Origin: Pseudomonas simiae
Lineage (GTDB): Bacteria; Pseudomonadota; Gammaproteobacteria; Pseudomonadales; Pseudomonadaceae
DNA: 64,000 nt
Reading direction: 5' to 3'
Assembly (NCBI RefSeq): GCF_900111895.1
Contig: NZ_FOKB01000012.1
Coordinates: forward strand, 1 to 64,000
Made by a program: the position numbers and the translations under genes. Below, piece by piece: positions 24,855 through 33,191 of the stretch (position 1 is the first letter of the stretch; every line of letters begins with the position of its first letter). The notes beneath the pieces are model-generated. The model had not been told where the DNA came from and did no database searches. It saw nothing but the letters and a program-made list of their open reading frames with translations.

Positions 24855-25988
24855 ATGAAAGCCCGCTGGGATATTTTTTGTAGTGTCGTCGACAACTACG
24901 GCGACATCGGCGTGACCTGGCGCCTGGCCCGGCAATTGGTCGCGGAGCACGCCTGCGATGTGCGCTTGTGGGTCGACGACCTGCGCGCGTTCGAACGCAT
25001 GTGTCCGGACATCGATGTGGAGCAAGACCTGCAATGGCAGGAAGGCGTCGAAGTGCGCCATTGGCCGGCCGAGTGGGTGAGTGTACCGGCAGCGGATGTG
25101 GTGATCGCCGCGTTCGCCTGCCAGTTGCCGCCCGACTATATGGAAGCCATGGCTGAACGCGGATGTACGCCGTTGTGGATGAACCTGGATTACCTGAGTG
25201 CTGAAGAGTGGGTGGTGGGCTGTCATCGGCTGCCATCGGTGAAATTCAAGGGCGTGCAGAAGTACTTCTTCTTTCCCGGGTTCCGCCCCGGCACTGGCGG
25301 GTTATTGCGTGAGGCGCGGTTGCTGGAAGAACGTAAGGCGTTTCAGCAGGATGCCGGTGCACAACGAGACTTCCTACAAGCCTTGGGCATAGTTCCCGCA
25401 GTCGATGCGCGGCTGATCTCACTGTTCGCCTACGAAAATGCTGGCCTCGCCAGCTGGCTCGACGTGTTATCGACGGACGGGCGTGCCACTCATCTGCTGG
25501 TTCCGGAGGGGCGTATTCTGGGCGACGTGCAGCGCTGGCTCGATGTGGAACGGCTGGTCGCGGGCGATATCCAGCAACGCGGATCGCTGACGGTGCAGGT
25601 CATCGCGTTCGTGCGCCAGGAACAATACGACCGTCTACTGTGGTGCTGCGACTTCAATGCCGTGCGCGGCGAAGACTCGTTCGTGCGCGCCCAATGGGCC
25701 GGGCGGCCGTTGTTGTGGCACATCTACCGTCAGGACGAAGACATCCATCTCGACAAGCTCGACGCCTTCCTGGAGCTGTACACCGCCGACTTATCAGCGG
25801 CGGCAAGCGCGGCGTTGATCGGTCTCTGGCAAGCCTGGAACACGGAGGCCGATATGGCTCAACCGTGGAAAATGCTGCTGGAGCACTGGCCGGAGGTGAG
25901 CCAGCGCGCCGAAACATGGTGTCTGGAACAGGGTTTGCAGGCCGATCTTGCGACGGCGCTGGTGAAGTTTTATGAAAGTTGGATATGA
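24855..25988 (+). CDS. earP: EF-P arginine rhamnosyltransferase EarP
   Basis: A 377-residue inverting GT-B enzyme that transfers rhamnose from dTDP-rhamnose to Arg32 of elongation factor P. Diagnostic segments are the N-terminal WDIFCSVVDNYGDIGVTWRL (catalytic Asp region), LWMNLDYLSAEEWVVG, KYFFFPGFRPGTGGLLRE and the C-terminal NAVRGEDSFVRAQWAGRPLL, which contains the RGEDS nucleotide-binding block. ATG 24855 gives MKARWDIF; an in-frame TTG upstream is unsupported. Its target efp starts 49 bp downstream. Confidence 0.97.
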   Translation: MKARWDIFCSVVDNYGDIGVTWRLARQLVAEHACDVRLWVDDLRAFERMCPDIDVEQDLQWQEGVEVRHWPAEWVSVPAADVVIAAFACQLPPDYMEAMAERGCTPLWMNLDYLSAEEWVVGCHRLPSVKFKGVQKYFFFPGFRPGTGGLLREARLLEERKAFQQDAGAQRDFLQALGIVPAVDARLISLFAYENAGLASWLDVLSTDGRATHLLVPEGRILGDVQRWLDVERLVAGDIQQRGSLTVQVIAFVRQEQYDRLLWCCDFNAVRGEDSFVRAQWAGRPLLWHIYRQDEDIHLDKLDAFLELYTADLSAAASAALIGLWQAWNTEADMAQPWKMLLEHWPEVSQRAETWCLEQGLQADLATALVKFYESWI

Positions 25989-26037
25989 TACGCCACCTTG
26001 AATTTTGTAAATCCCATCCAAATTTCGGATATATGCA

Positions 26038-26610
26038 ATGAAAACTGGTAAAGAACTGAAACCCGGTACAGTGATCCGTCTCGAAAACGACCCTTGGCTG
26101 GTTCAGAAAGCTGAGTTCACCAAGTCTGGTCGTAACAGCGCAATCATGAAGACCAAGCTGAAGAACCTGCTGACCGGTTACAAGACCGAGATCGTCTACA
26201 GCGCCGATGACAAACTGGACGACGTAATCCTCGACCGCAAAGAAGCGACCCTGTCCTTCATCAGCGGCGACACCTACACGTTCATGGACACCACTGACTA
26301 CACCATGTACGAGCTGAACGCTGAAGATATCGAAGCCGTTCTGCCGTTCATCGAAGAAGGCATGGAAGACGTCTGCGAAGCTATTTTCTTCGAAGAGCGC
26401 CTGGTTTCCGTAGAGCTGCCGACCACCATCGTGCGTAAAGTGGCCTACACCGAAGGTTCCGCTCGCGGCGACACTTCGGGCAAGGTGATGAAGCCTGCCA
26501 AGCTGAGCAACGGTACCGAACTGCAAGTGGCCGATTTCATCGAAATCGACGACCTGATCGAAATCGACACCCGCGAAGGTGGTTCGTACAAAGGTCGCGC
26601 CAAGAAGTAA
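26038..26610 (+). CDS. efp: Elongation factor P
   Basis: A 190-residue three-domain EF-P that relieves ribosome stalling at polyproline. The modification loop reads EFTKSGRNSAIMK and places Arg at residue 32, the rhamnosylation site used with EarP, rather than the Lys34 of the EpmA/B type. C-terminal blocks include FIEIDDLIEIDTREGGSYKG. Gene pairing earP-efp and R32 agree with each other. A bidirectional terminator follows. Confidence 0.97.
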   Translation: MKTGKELKPGTVIRLENDPWLVQKAEFTKSGRNSAIMKTKLKNLLTGYKTEIVYSADDKLDDVILDRKEATLSFISGDTYTFMDTTDYTMYELNAEDIEAVLPFIEEGMEDVCEAIFFEERLVSVELPTTIVRKVAYTEGSARGDTSGKVMKPAKLSNGTELQVADFIEIDDLIEIDTREGGSYKGRAKK

Positions 26611-26629
26611 TTCTGGCCCTGCCGATACG

Positions 26630-26660
26630 AAAAAAGCCCGACCATGCGTCGGGCTTTTTT
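26630..26660. terminator. Bidirectional terminator after efp
   Basis: GCCCGAC (26636-26642) pairs with GTCGGGC (26648-26654), flanked by A6 and T6. It also ends the convergent esterase gene. Confidence 0.9.
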
Positions 26661-26674
26661 ATGCGCGTTACGTT

Positions 26675-27691
26675 TTACTTCAAGTGTTGCTTCAGCTCAT
26701 CCGAGGCCTGGAGCAGCGCGGAGCGGACTGCTGGGACTTGGCTGACCACGTTGAGCAAACCGTAGTCGTGGATCATGCCGTTGTAACGTACGGCGGTGAC
26801 CGCTACACCGGCTGCGTCCAGCTTGCGGGCATAGGCTTCGCCTTCATCGCGTAACACGTCGGCGCCGGCTGTTTGAATCAGCGCGGGCGGCAAGCCTTTC
26901 AGCTGGTCAATGGTCGCCCGCAGCGGCGAGGCGTAGATCTCGGCGCGCTGGTTGGCGTCGGTGGTGTAGTTGTCCCAGAACCACTTCATCATGTTGCGGG
27001 TGAGGAAGTGCCCTTCGGCGTATTGGTTATAGGACCCTGTGTCGAAATTGGCGTCGGTCACCGGCCATAACAGCACTTGGAACTTGATCGCCGGTGTGCC
27101 CTTGTCCTTGGCCATCAGGCTGACCACTGCCGCCATATTGCCGCCGACACTGTTGCCCGCTACCGCCAGGCGCTTGCCATCAACGTTGATCTCTTGGCCG
27201 TGCTCGGCCACCCATTTTGTCGCGCCGTAGGCTTGGTTGATCGCCACCGGGTAGTGCGCTTCCGGCGAAGGCGTGTAGTTGACGAAAACCGCCACCGCCC
27301 CCGAACCCACCACCAGATCCCGCACCAGGCGTTCATGGGTCGGATAGTCCCCAAGCACCCAGCCGCCGCCGTGGAAGAACATGAACACCGGCAATGTGCC
27401 CTTGACCCCGGCCGGACGCACGATGGTCAGGTCCAGCGGCTTGCCATCGACCTGGATGGTCTTCTGGCTCACATCCGCTTTGGGCAAGGTCAGCTTCACA
27501 CCGGCCTGGGCGCCGGTCAGTACGGCACGGGCGTCCTTTGGCGTCAGTTGTTCCATCGGTTTGCCGGTGCCGGCGTTCAACACGTCCAGAAAAGCTTGGG
27601 TGGAGTGTTCGACTTCACCTGACGCAGCAAAGGCGTTGGTGATGGACAAGGCGAGCAGGGTGCCGGTGAGTGCTTTACCAATTGTGTTCAT
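26675..27691 (-). CDS. Exported alpha/beta hydrolase (HSL/acetyl-esterase family)
   Basis: A 338-residue protein with signal peptide LTGTLLALSITNAFA and a hormone-sensitive-lipase-type hydrolase domain. The oxyanion motif is FMFFHGGGWVLGD, the nucleophile elbow GNSVGGNMAA, the acid in AGADVLRDEGEAYA, and the His in NGMIHDYGLLN. Substrates are probably short-chain acyl esters. Export makes it unusual among Aes-like esterases. It lies upstream of nothing obvious and downstream of ohr on the same strand (28-bp gap), so co-transcription with ohr is possible. Confidence 0.9.
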   Translation of the reverse strand: MNTIGKALTGTLLALSITNAFAASGEVEHSTQAFLDVLNAGTGKPMEQLTPKDARAVLTGAQAGVKLTLPKADVSQKTIQVDGKPLDLTIVRPAGVKGTLPVFMFFHGGGWVLGDYPTHERLVRDLVVGSGAVAVFVNYTPSPEAHYPVAINQAYGATKWVAEHGQEINVDGKRLAVAGNSVGGNMAAVVSLMAKDKGTPAIKFQVLLWPVTDANFDTGSYNQYAEGHFLTRNMMKWFWDNYTTDANQRAEIYASPLRATIDQLKGLPPALIQTAGADVLRDEGEAYARKLDAAGVAVTAVRYNGMIHDYGLLNVVSQVPAVRSALLQASDELKQHLK

Positions 27692-27719
27692 TGCGTTCTC
27701 CAGGGGCGGCCGAGGTCAT

Positions 27720-28139
27720 TTAGACAGTCACGTGCAGGCGTACATCAACGTTGCCACGGGTGGCGTTGGAGTACGGGCAGACTTGGTGAGCGGCGTCGAC
27801 CAGGCTTTGCGCGTCGTCTTGAGCCAGGCCCGGCAGGCTGATGTGCAGGTCGATATCCAGGCCGAAACCACCAGGAATCTGGCCGATACCGACGTGGGCG
27901 GTGATCGAGGCGTCATCCGGGATTTTGCGTTTTGTCTGGCTGGCGACGAATTTCAGGGCGCCGATGAAGCAGGCCGAGTAGCCGGCAGCGAACAGTTGCT
28001 CAGGGTTGGTGGCCTGGCCGCCGGCGCCACCCAGTTCTTTAGGGGTGGAGAGTTTGACGTCGAGGATGTTGTCGTTGGAAACAGCACGGCCATCACGGCC
28101 GCCGGTGGCGGTAGCTACTGCGGTATAGAGCGTTTGCAT
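27720..28139 (-). CDS. ohr: Organic hydroperoxide resistance protein Ohr
   Basis: A 139-residue OsmC/Ohr-family thiol peroxidase that reduces organic hydroperoxides. The two catalytic Cys are in FAAGYSACFIGALKF and AHQVCPYSNATRGN, and the N-terminus MQTLYTAVATATGGRDGRA is typical. Two operator-like repeats lie in front of it, and the OhrR-type regulator gene is directly upstream on the same strand. Expression should be peroxide-inducible. Confidence 0.96.
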   Translation of the reverse strand: MQTLYTAVATATGGRDGRAVSNDNILDVKLSTPKELGGAGGQATNPEQLFAAGYSACFIGALKFVASQTKRKIPDDASITAHVGIGQIPGGFGLDIDLHISLPGLAQDDAQSLVDAAHQVCPYSNATRGNVDVRLHVTV

Positions 28140-28158
28140 GGCGTTTTCCTCTTTGTTT

Positions 28159-28224
28159 TAGCGCTAAATGTTTGCGCGCTAAGTAGTTGGTGAGGAGAAT
28201 GTATAGCGCCAATGTTTTGCGCGC
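28159..28224 (-). promoter_or_regulatory. Two OhrR-type operator copies in the ohr promoter
   Basis: Two 21-bp direct repeats at 28159-28179 and 28204-28224 share TAGCGC at one end and TTGCGCGC at the other, with an A/T-rich centre (TAAATGT and CAATGTT). On the minus strand the distal copy overlaps a likely -10 TATACA (28204-28199). The arrangement fits a repressor that blocks RNA polymerase until oxidised. Confidence 0.7.
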
Positions 28225-28314
28225 AAGATAAATTTATAAAATTATTCAGAGGGCGGGACGAACGGTCGTTGTCTGCGGGCGCAGCGGAGTCGACGCCCTT
28301 GAAGGGGAAGGGGT

Positions 28315-28767
28315 TTAAATGCTGGCTTGCAGGTTAGCGCGCAACGCAATCAGGTCGCCCTGCAACTTACGCAATTGGTCCAACTCCAGGCCGCTTGCAC
28401 CGAGGATGCAGTGGGGAATTCCCATGGCCCGGTCTTGCAGGGCGCGGCCGGCGGCGGTCAATTCCACGACCACCACGCGTTCATCTTCGCGGCTGCGGGT
28501 ACGGCTGAGCAGGCCTTCGACTTCCAGGCGCTTGAGCAGCGGTGTCAGCGAGCCCGGATCAGTCAGCAGGCGACTGCTGATTTCGCCGACGGTCAAACCA
28601 TCCTCTTCCCACAACACCATCATTGCCAGGTACTGCGGGTAGGTCAGGCCCAGCGCTTGCAGCAGTGGCTTGTAGACCTTGGTCATCAGCAGCGAGGTCG
28701 AGTGCAGGGCGAAGCACAGCTGGTTATCCAGCATCAGGGATTCGCAAGGATCGGGATTTTTGCTCAT
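28315..28767 (-). CDS. ohrR: OhrR-type MarR-family peroxide-sensing repressor
   Basis: A 150-residue winged-helix regulator. LMLDNQLCFALHSTS contains the conserved reactive Cys near residue 19, and LTYPQYLAMMVLWEEDGLTV plus LLTDPGSLTPLLKRLE are the DNA-binding domain. Oxidation of the Cys by organic hydroperoxide should release DNA and induce ohr. ATG 28767 gives MSKNPDPCES; 80 upstream in-frame codons have no family similarity. It lies 175 bp upstream of ohr, same strand. Confidence 0.94.
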   Translation of the reverse strand: MSKNPDPCESLMLDNQLCFALHSTSLLMTKVYKPLLQALGLTYPQYLAMMVLWEEDGLTVGEISSRLLTDPGSLTPLLKRLEVEGLLSRTRSREDERVVVVELTAAGRALQDRAMGIPHCILGASGLELDQLRKLQGDLIALRANLQASI

Positions 28768-28847
28768 GGCGTTGCCTCCGGAAAACGTCTCTGGGCTGGA
28801 ATCTAGCGGGCAAATCTTTAATGCGCCAGATAATTCTGTCCGAGCGG

Positions 28848-29798
28848 TCAGACCAAGCCACTTTGCAATGCCAGGTCCCACGACGGCACGGGGCTGAAGC
28901 GGGTTTTGAGGTATTCCAGCAACAAGCGGCTGCGTGCGTTGGGTTGCTGTTCCAGGCGTAGTGCATAGATCCCGGTGGTTTCGGGGCTGGGCAGGCCATT
29001 TTCGCAAAACAATGGCAGCAGTTCGCCGCGCACCAGGTATTCACTGGCCAGCCAGGTGGGCAGGTGGGCAATGCCCAGTCCGGCCAGGGCACCGGACAGC
29101 AAGGCTTCGGCGTTATTTGCACTCATGCGGATGCGACGTGGGCGATAGGTAGCACGGCGCCCATCCAGCTCGAATCGCCAGGCGAATGTTGGCGCCAGGC
29201 CATCCCAGTCCAGCCCGTCGTGTTCGCTCAGCTCCTGAGGGTGGTTCGGCATGCCTCGGCTCTTCAGATAGGCCGGGCTGGCACAGGCGACGCGCACGAT
29301 GCTCGCCAGTGGGGTAGCGATCAACCGCGTGTCGACGATATGCCCGGCGCGCAGTACCAGGTCAACCTTGCCCAGGTGCGCGCCCTGCATGTCCACAAAA
29401 CTGTCGATCAGATGCAGGTGCACATCCAGCCCTGGGTAGACATTCAGGAAGTCCGCAATCACCGGCGCCAGGTGCCGTCGACCGAACGCCGCTGGCGCAT
29501 CCACCCGAATCAGACCCTCCGGCGCATGGCTCAACGACACGGCTTCGGCCCGTGCTAATTGCAACTCGCTGACGATCCGCCGCGCCCGCTCGGCAAACGC
29601 CACACCCGCCGGGGTCGGCACTACCGCGTGGGTGCTGCGCTGGAATAGGCGGCTGCCCACCGAGCTTTCCAGGCTGTCGATCCGCCGCGCCACCGCGGAG
29701 GGCGTCAAGGGATGACGGCGTGCTGCCGCGGAAAAACTGCCGGTTTCCAACACATCGAGAAACAGGCTCAGTTGATCAGTCAGAGTATTGGGGTTCAT
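28848..29798 (-). CDS. LysR-family transcriptional regulator (CrgA-like)
   Basis: A 316-residue LysR protein. The helix-turn-helix is in SFSAAARRHPLTPSAVARRI followed by DSLESSVGSRLFQRSTHAVV. The effector domain contains APEGLIRVDAPAAFGRRHLAP and DVHLHLIDSFVDMQ, typical of the CrgA/DmlR-like subgroup. ATG 29798 gives MNPNTLTDQLSLF. It is divergent from the TauE/SafE transporter gene (109-bp gap), which is its likely target. The effector is unknown. Confidence 0.9.
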   Translation of the reverse strand: MNPNTLTDQLSLFLDVLETGSFSAAARRHPLTPSAVARRIDSLESSVGSRLFQRSTHAVVPTPAGVAFAERARRIVSELQLARAEAVSLSHAPEGLIRVDAPAAFGRRHLAPVIADFLNVYPGLDVHLHLIDSFVDMQGAHLGKVDLVLRAGHIVDTRLIATPLASIVRVACASPAYLKSRGMPNHPQELSEHDGLDWDGLAPTFAWRFELDGRRATYRPRRIRMSANNAEALLSGALAGLGIAHLPTWLASEYLVRGELLPLFCENGLPSPETTGIYALRLEQQPNARSRLLLEYLKTRFSPVPSWDLALQSGLV

Positions 29799-29907
29799 CA
29801 AACGAATGCTTATGCGAGATTGGCACAGCCATTGTGCGTTGCTGTGCGTTTCCGCGCCAGAGTCGACTGCGTAGGATGCAAGGCCTGTGATTGCGGAGTG
29901 ACAAGCT

Positions 29908-30657
29908 GTGTTGGATTTAATGATGTACCTGGTATTGGGCGCGGCCCTCGGCACAGTGGGTGGGCTGTTCGGCATTGGCGGCGGGCTGATCGCGATCCCG
30001 GTGCTGGGCGTGTTGTTCGGCCTGGATCAGCAACTGGCCCAGGGCACGGCACTGGTGATGGTCGTGCCCAATGTGATGCTAGCGCTGTGGCGCTACCACC
30101 AGCGCAACCGCATTGAACTGCGCCATGCGTTGCCGTTGGGCGTGATGGGTTTCAGTTTCGCCTGGCTCGGTTCGATCTGGGCCGTGGGCCTGGATGCGGG
30201 CGCCATGCGCATCGGCTTTATTGCCTTCCTGCTGACGCTCTCGGCCTACAACCTGGTGCGCATGTTCACCCGCAACGCACCGCCGACGGCGCAGATGCGT
30301 TACTCCTGGCCGTGGCTCGGGGTGCTGGGTGCGGCATCCGGTTCCATGGGCGGTTTATTCGGTGTGGGTGGCGCAGTGGTTGCCACGCCGGTGCTGACCA
30401 GTGTGTTCGGCACTAGCCAGGTGGTTGCCCAAGGCCTGTCCCTGGCCCTGGCACTGCCGAGTACCGGTGTAACTCTGGTCACCTACGCCTGGCACCAGGA
30501 AGTGGACTGGATGATCGGCGTCCCCTTGGCCATCGGCGGTTTGCTCAGTATCAGTTGGGGCGTGAAAGTCGCCCACGCCCTCCCGGAGCGTGTACTGCGC
30601 GGCCTGTTCTGCGGCTTTCTGGTGGTGTGCGCGGTGATGCTGACCTTTAAGGTCTGA
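29908..30657 (+). CDS. TauE/SafE family sulfite/sulfonate exporter-like protein
   Basis: A 249-residue membrane protein of eight helices with the duplicated TauE/SafE motif: AALGTVGGLFGIGGGLIAIP in the first half and AASGSMGGLFGVGGAVVATP in the second. Starts with GTG 29908 behind GGAG (9-base spacing). Substrates in the family include sulfite, sulfoacetate and other organic anions; this one is undetermined. Its stop overlaps the convergent LysR gene by 11 bp. Confidence 0.9.
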   Translation: MLDLMMYLVLGAALGTVGGLFGIGGGLIAIPVLGVLFGLDQQLAQGTALVMVVPNVMLALWRYHQRNRIELRHALPLGVMGFSFAWLGSIWAVGLDAGAMRIGFIAFLLTLSAYNLVRMFTRNAPPTAQMRYSWPWLGVLGAASGSMGGLFGVGGAVVATPVLTSVFGTSQVVAQGLSLALALPSTGVTLVTYAWHQEVDWMIGVPLAIGGLLSISWGVKVAHALPERVLRGLFCGFLVVCAVMLTFKV

Positions 30658-31537
30658 AACCTTCGATGATGTATTCCGCCAGGCAGTCGGTGATGGGCGA
30701 ATTCATCTGGGGGTTGCGCAACAAGTGCAGGTTCATCGAGGGCAGGGGGGGCAGGCCCTCGTCCTTGCCCAGCACCCGCAGGTCTTCAGTCACCAGGCTT
30801 TCCATGCTGACCATCACCGCCAGGCCGGCGTTGACCACTGCCTGGATCGCCGCCACGTTGGAGCTGTGATAGGCGAGGCGATAATCCCGCCCGGCTGCCT
30901 CCAGTGCTGAGCGCGCCCACTGGGTATAGAGACAGTCGACACCGGACATCGCCAGTGGCAGGGCATCATGCTCGTCCGTGCAAAAGCAGGGCGCTGCCAC
31001 CCACACCATGCGTTCTGTGCGCAACAGCTCACCGATTTCATTGCCTGGCTCGCGGCTGACGACGGTCAACGCCAAATCCCGCCGCTGCATCAGCACTGAT
31101 GAAGATTCGCAGTGCATCTCGATCTGAATCAGCGGGTAGGCCTTGGAAAACTGCTTGAGAATTCCCGGTAGGAAACGCATCACGTAATCATCTGGCGTGC
31201 CGATGCGCACCAACCCCACCATGTGCGGCTCACGCAGGGTGTTGAACACCTCACTGTGCAGTTTCAGGATGCGCCGTGCATAGCCCAGCAACACCTGGCC
31301 CTCGGGCGTCAGTCGCACCTGCCGACCATCACGCTCGAACAGCTTGCGCTGCAACACGTCTTCTTCCAGGCGCTTCATCTGCATGCTCACCGCCGATTGG
31401 GTGCGGTTGACCAATTCACCTGCGCGGGTGAAACCTCCCTGGTCGGCAATGGCGACGAAGGTGCGCAGCACTTCTGTGTCGATGCTCGGAAAGCTGGACA
31501 ATTGATCAATCTCTGAGATGTATTGCATAAAAAACAT
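30647..31537 (-). CDS. LysR-family transcriptional regulator
   Basis: A 296-residue LysR regulator. The DNA-binding segment is FTRAGELVNRTQSAVSMQMK followed by RLEEDVLQRKLFERDGRQVR. The effector domain includes VRIGTPDDYVMRFLPGILKQF and LAVMVSMESLVTEDLRVL. It may start at 31537 or at the internal ATG 31528 (MQYISEID). It is divergent from a DUF1127 gene only 61 bp away, an arrangement common in pseudomonads and a likely regulator-target pair. Confidence 0.9.
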   Translation of the reverse strand: MFFMQYISEIDQLSSFPSIDTEVLRTFVAIADQGGFTRAGELVNRTQSAVSMQMKRLEEDVLQRKLFERDGRQVRLTPEGQVLLGYARRILKLHSEVFNTLREPHMVGLVRIGTPDDYVMRFLPGILKQFSKAYPLIQIEMHCESSSVLMQRRDLALTVVSREPGNEIGELLRTERMVWVAAPCFCTDEHDALPLAMSGVDCLYTQWARSALEAAGRDYRLAYHSSNVAAIQAVVNAGLAVMVSMESLVTEDLRVLGKDEGLPPLPSMNLHLLRNPQMNSPITDCLAEYIIEGFRP

Positions 31538-31598
31538 TCGTTGGATTGATCATAAGCCCAGGCACACACTTGCGCCATCCCCACTGGAGGGCGCGAAG

Positions 31599-31805
31599 AT
31601 GAAAGGTCAAAGAGGTTTTGTGTTGATGGCGAAACGTCCGTTTGCCGGGCTGTTTCACAAGATTGCCCGTTGGCAGGTGGTGCATGCGGAACGCCAGATG
31701 CTGGCAACCTTGAGCGATGATGCACTCAAGGATATCGGGCTCAATCGCGGCGACGTAGAGCAGGAGCGGCAGCTGCATTTCTGGCAAGACCCGCTGCGAA
31801 AATGA
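31599..31805 (+). CDS. DUF1127 small protein
   Basis: A 68-residue basic protein ending in a DUF1127/YjiS-like motif: ERQMLATLSDDALKDIGLNR followed by GDVEQERQLHFW. ATG 31599 is preceded by GGAGGGCGCGAAG. Members of this family in other bacteria act in RNA turnover or phosphate/carbon regulation, but no function can be assigned here. Divergent from the LysR gene at 30647. Confidence 0.88.
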   Translation: MKGQRGFVLMAKRPFAGLFHKIARWQVVHAERQMLATLSDDALKDIGLNRGDVEQERQLHFWQDPLRK

Positions 31806-31850
31806 TCGCAGATGCAGTAGGGTGGGGGGCGCGCCCATACGGAGATTCCC

Positions 31851-33077
31851 ATGCCCGCCGACCTGTCTTTTTCACTCAAGCAAGCTCGGCGCATGGCGCT
31901 GGCGGCCCAGGGTTTTTCCGGGCGCCAGGCGCCTGCACTGATTAAGGCTGCGCATCTCAACCGGATGATCGAGCGTCTGGGTGTATTGCAGATCGATTCA
32001 GTGAATGCCGTGGTGCGCTCGCATTACCTGCCGCTGTTTTCCCGTTTGGGTCATTACTCCCCTTTACTCCTTGAGCAGGCGGCCTGGAGCCAGGGCCGGC
32101 GGCGTTCGTTGTTCGAATACTGGGGGCATGAGGCTTCGCTGTTGCCGCTGGCGCTTTACCCGTTGATGCGTTGGCGCATGGCGCGGGCGCAGCAGGGGCA
32201 GGGAATTTATTCGCAAATGGCGCGTTTTGGGCGTGAGCAGCAGGCCACGATCCGGCGGGTCTTGCAGATCGTCGAGCAGCAGGGCGCGCTGGGTGCTGGT
32301 AGTTTGTCGACCCGTGCGGAACGTGCCGGTCCTTGGTGGGACTGGAGCGATGAGAAACACGCGCTGGAATGGCTGTTTGCTGCCGGCCTGGTGACTGTTG
32401 CAGGCCGACGCGGCTTTGAACGTCTCTACGATCTGCCAGAGCGGGTCATTCCCAGCGATATCCTTCAAACCTCTGTGACTGAGGCGCAAGCCCAGCGCGG
32501 TTTGCTGCTGCACAGCGCTACGGCGCTGGGCGTGGGCACCGAAAAGGACCTGCGCGATTACTTCCGTCTCGACCCTGCCGACAGCCGCTCTCGCCTCGCC
32601 GAACTGGTGGAAGACGGCCAACTGCGGGTTTGCCAAGTACAAGGTTGGAAGCAACCGGCTTACTGCCTGCCTGACCCGAAAGTGCCACGCAACGTGCCGG
32701 CCAGCGCTCTGCTGTCGCCGTTCGACTCGCTGGTCTGGGAACGCAGCCGCACCGAGCGTCTGTTCGACTTCCGATACCGCCTGGAGATTTATACCCCGCA
32801 AGACAAGCGAGTGTACGGCTACTACGTGCTGCCGTTTCTGTACAACGAACGGATCGCTGCACGCGTCGACCTGCGCGCCGAACGCGCCAATGGACGCCTG
32901 GCGGTGCATGCGGTGCACGAAGAAGAGTCGGGACTCGATGATGAGGGTATGCAGGCGCTGGCGCAGAACCTGTTGCAAATGGCCGGTTGGCTGGGACTGG
33001 AACAGGTGCAGCTCAATTGCCAGCGGCCGAGTGCCGACCGGTTAAGGGCGGCAATGCTTGATAGGGGTGGGCTTTAG
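31851..33077 (+). CDS. YcaQ/AlkX-type DNA glycosylase (HTH_42 family)
   Basis: A 408-residue winged-helix protein of the HTH_42 family, whose characterised members are DNA glycosylases that unhook interstrand crosslinks. The catalytic segment reads LGVLQIDSVNAVVRSHYLPL, with QID as in E. coli YcaQ (QxD) rather than QxQ of Streptomyces AlkZ. Other blocks are YWGHEASLLPLALYPLMRWR and LLSPFDSLVWERSRTERLFDFRY-type (SPFDSLVWERSRTERLF). Length equals YcaQ. It begins 45 bp after the DUF1127 gene. Confidence 0.92.
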   Translation: MPADLSFSLKQARRMALAAQGFSGRQAPALIKAAHLNRMIERLGVLQIDSVNAVVRSHYLPLFSRLGHYSPLLLEQAAWSQGRRRSLFEYWGHEASLLPLALYPLMRWRMARAQQGQGIYSQMARFGREQQATIRRVLQIVEQQGALGAGSLSTRAERAGPWWDWSDEKHALEWLFAAGLVTVAGRRGFERLYDLPERVIPSDILQTSVTEAQAQRGLLLHSATALGVGTEKDLRDYFRLDPADSRSRLAELVEDGQLRVCQVQGWKQPAYCLPDPKVPRNVPASALLSPFDSLVWERSRTERLFDFRYRLEIYTPQDKRVYGYYVLPFLYNERIAARVDLRAERANGRLAVHAVHEEESGLDDEGMQALAQNLLQMAGWLGLEQVQLNCQRPSADRLRAAMLDRGGL

Positions 33078-33082
33078 GGCCT

Positions 33083-33168
33083 CTTCGCGAGCAAGCCCGC
33101 TCCCACATGTGACCGCGTAGATCCTGTAGGAATGCCGTCGAATGTGGGAGCGGGCGTGCTCGTGAAGG
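33083..33168. repeat. REP-type palindrome pair (GTGGGAGC family)
   Basis: TTCGCGAGCAAGCCCGCTCC (33084-33103) is inverted as GGGAGCGGGCGTGCTCGTGA (33146-33165). It is placed between convergent genes and differs from the GTAGGAGC family seen at 23764 and 43118. Confidence 0.75.
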
Positions 33169-33191
33169 CGTCAGTGCAGGCGACTTAAATC

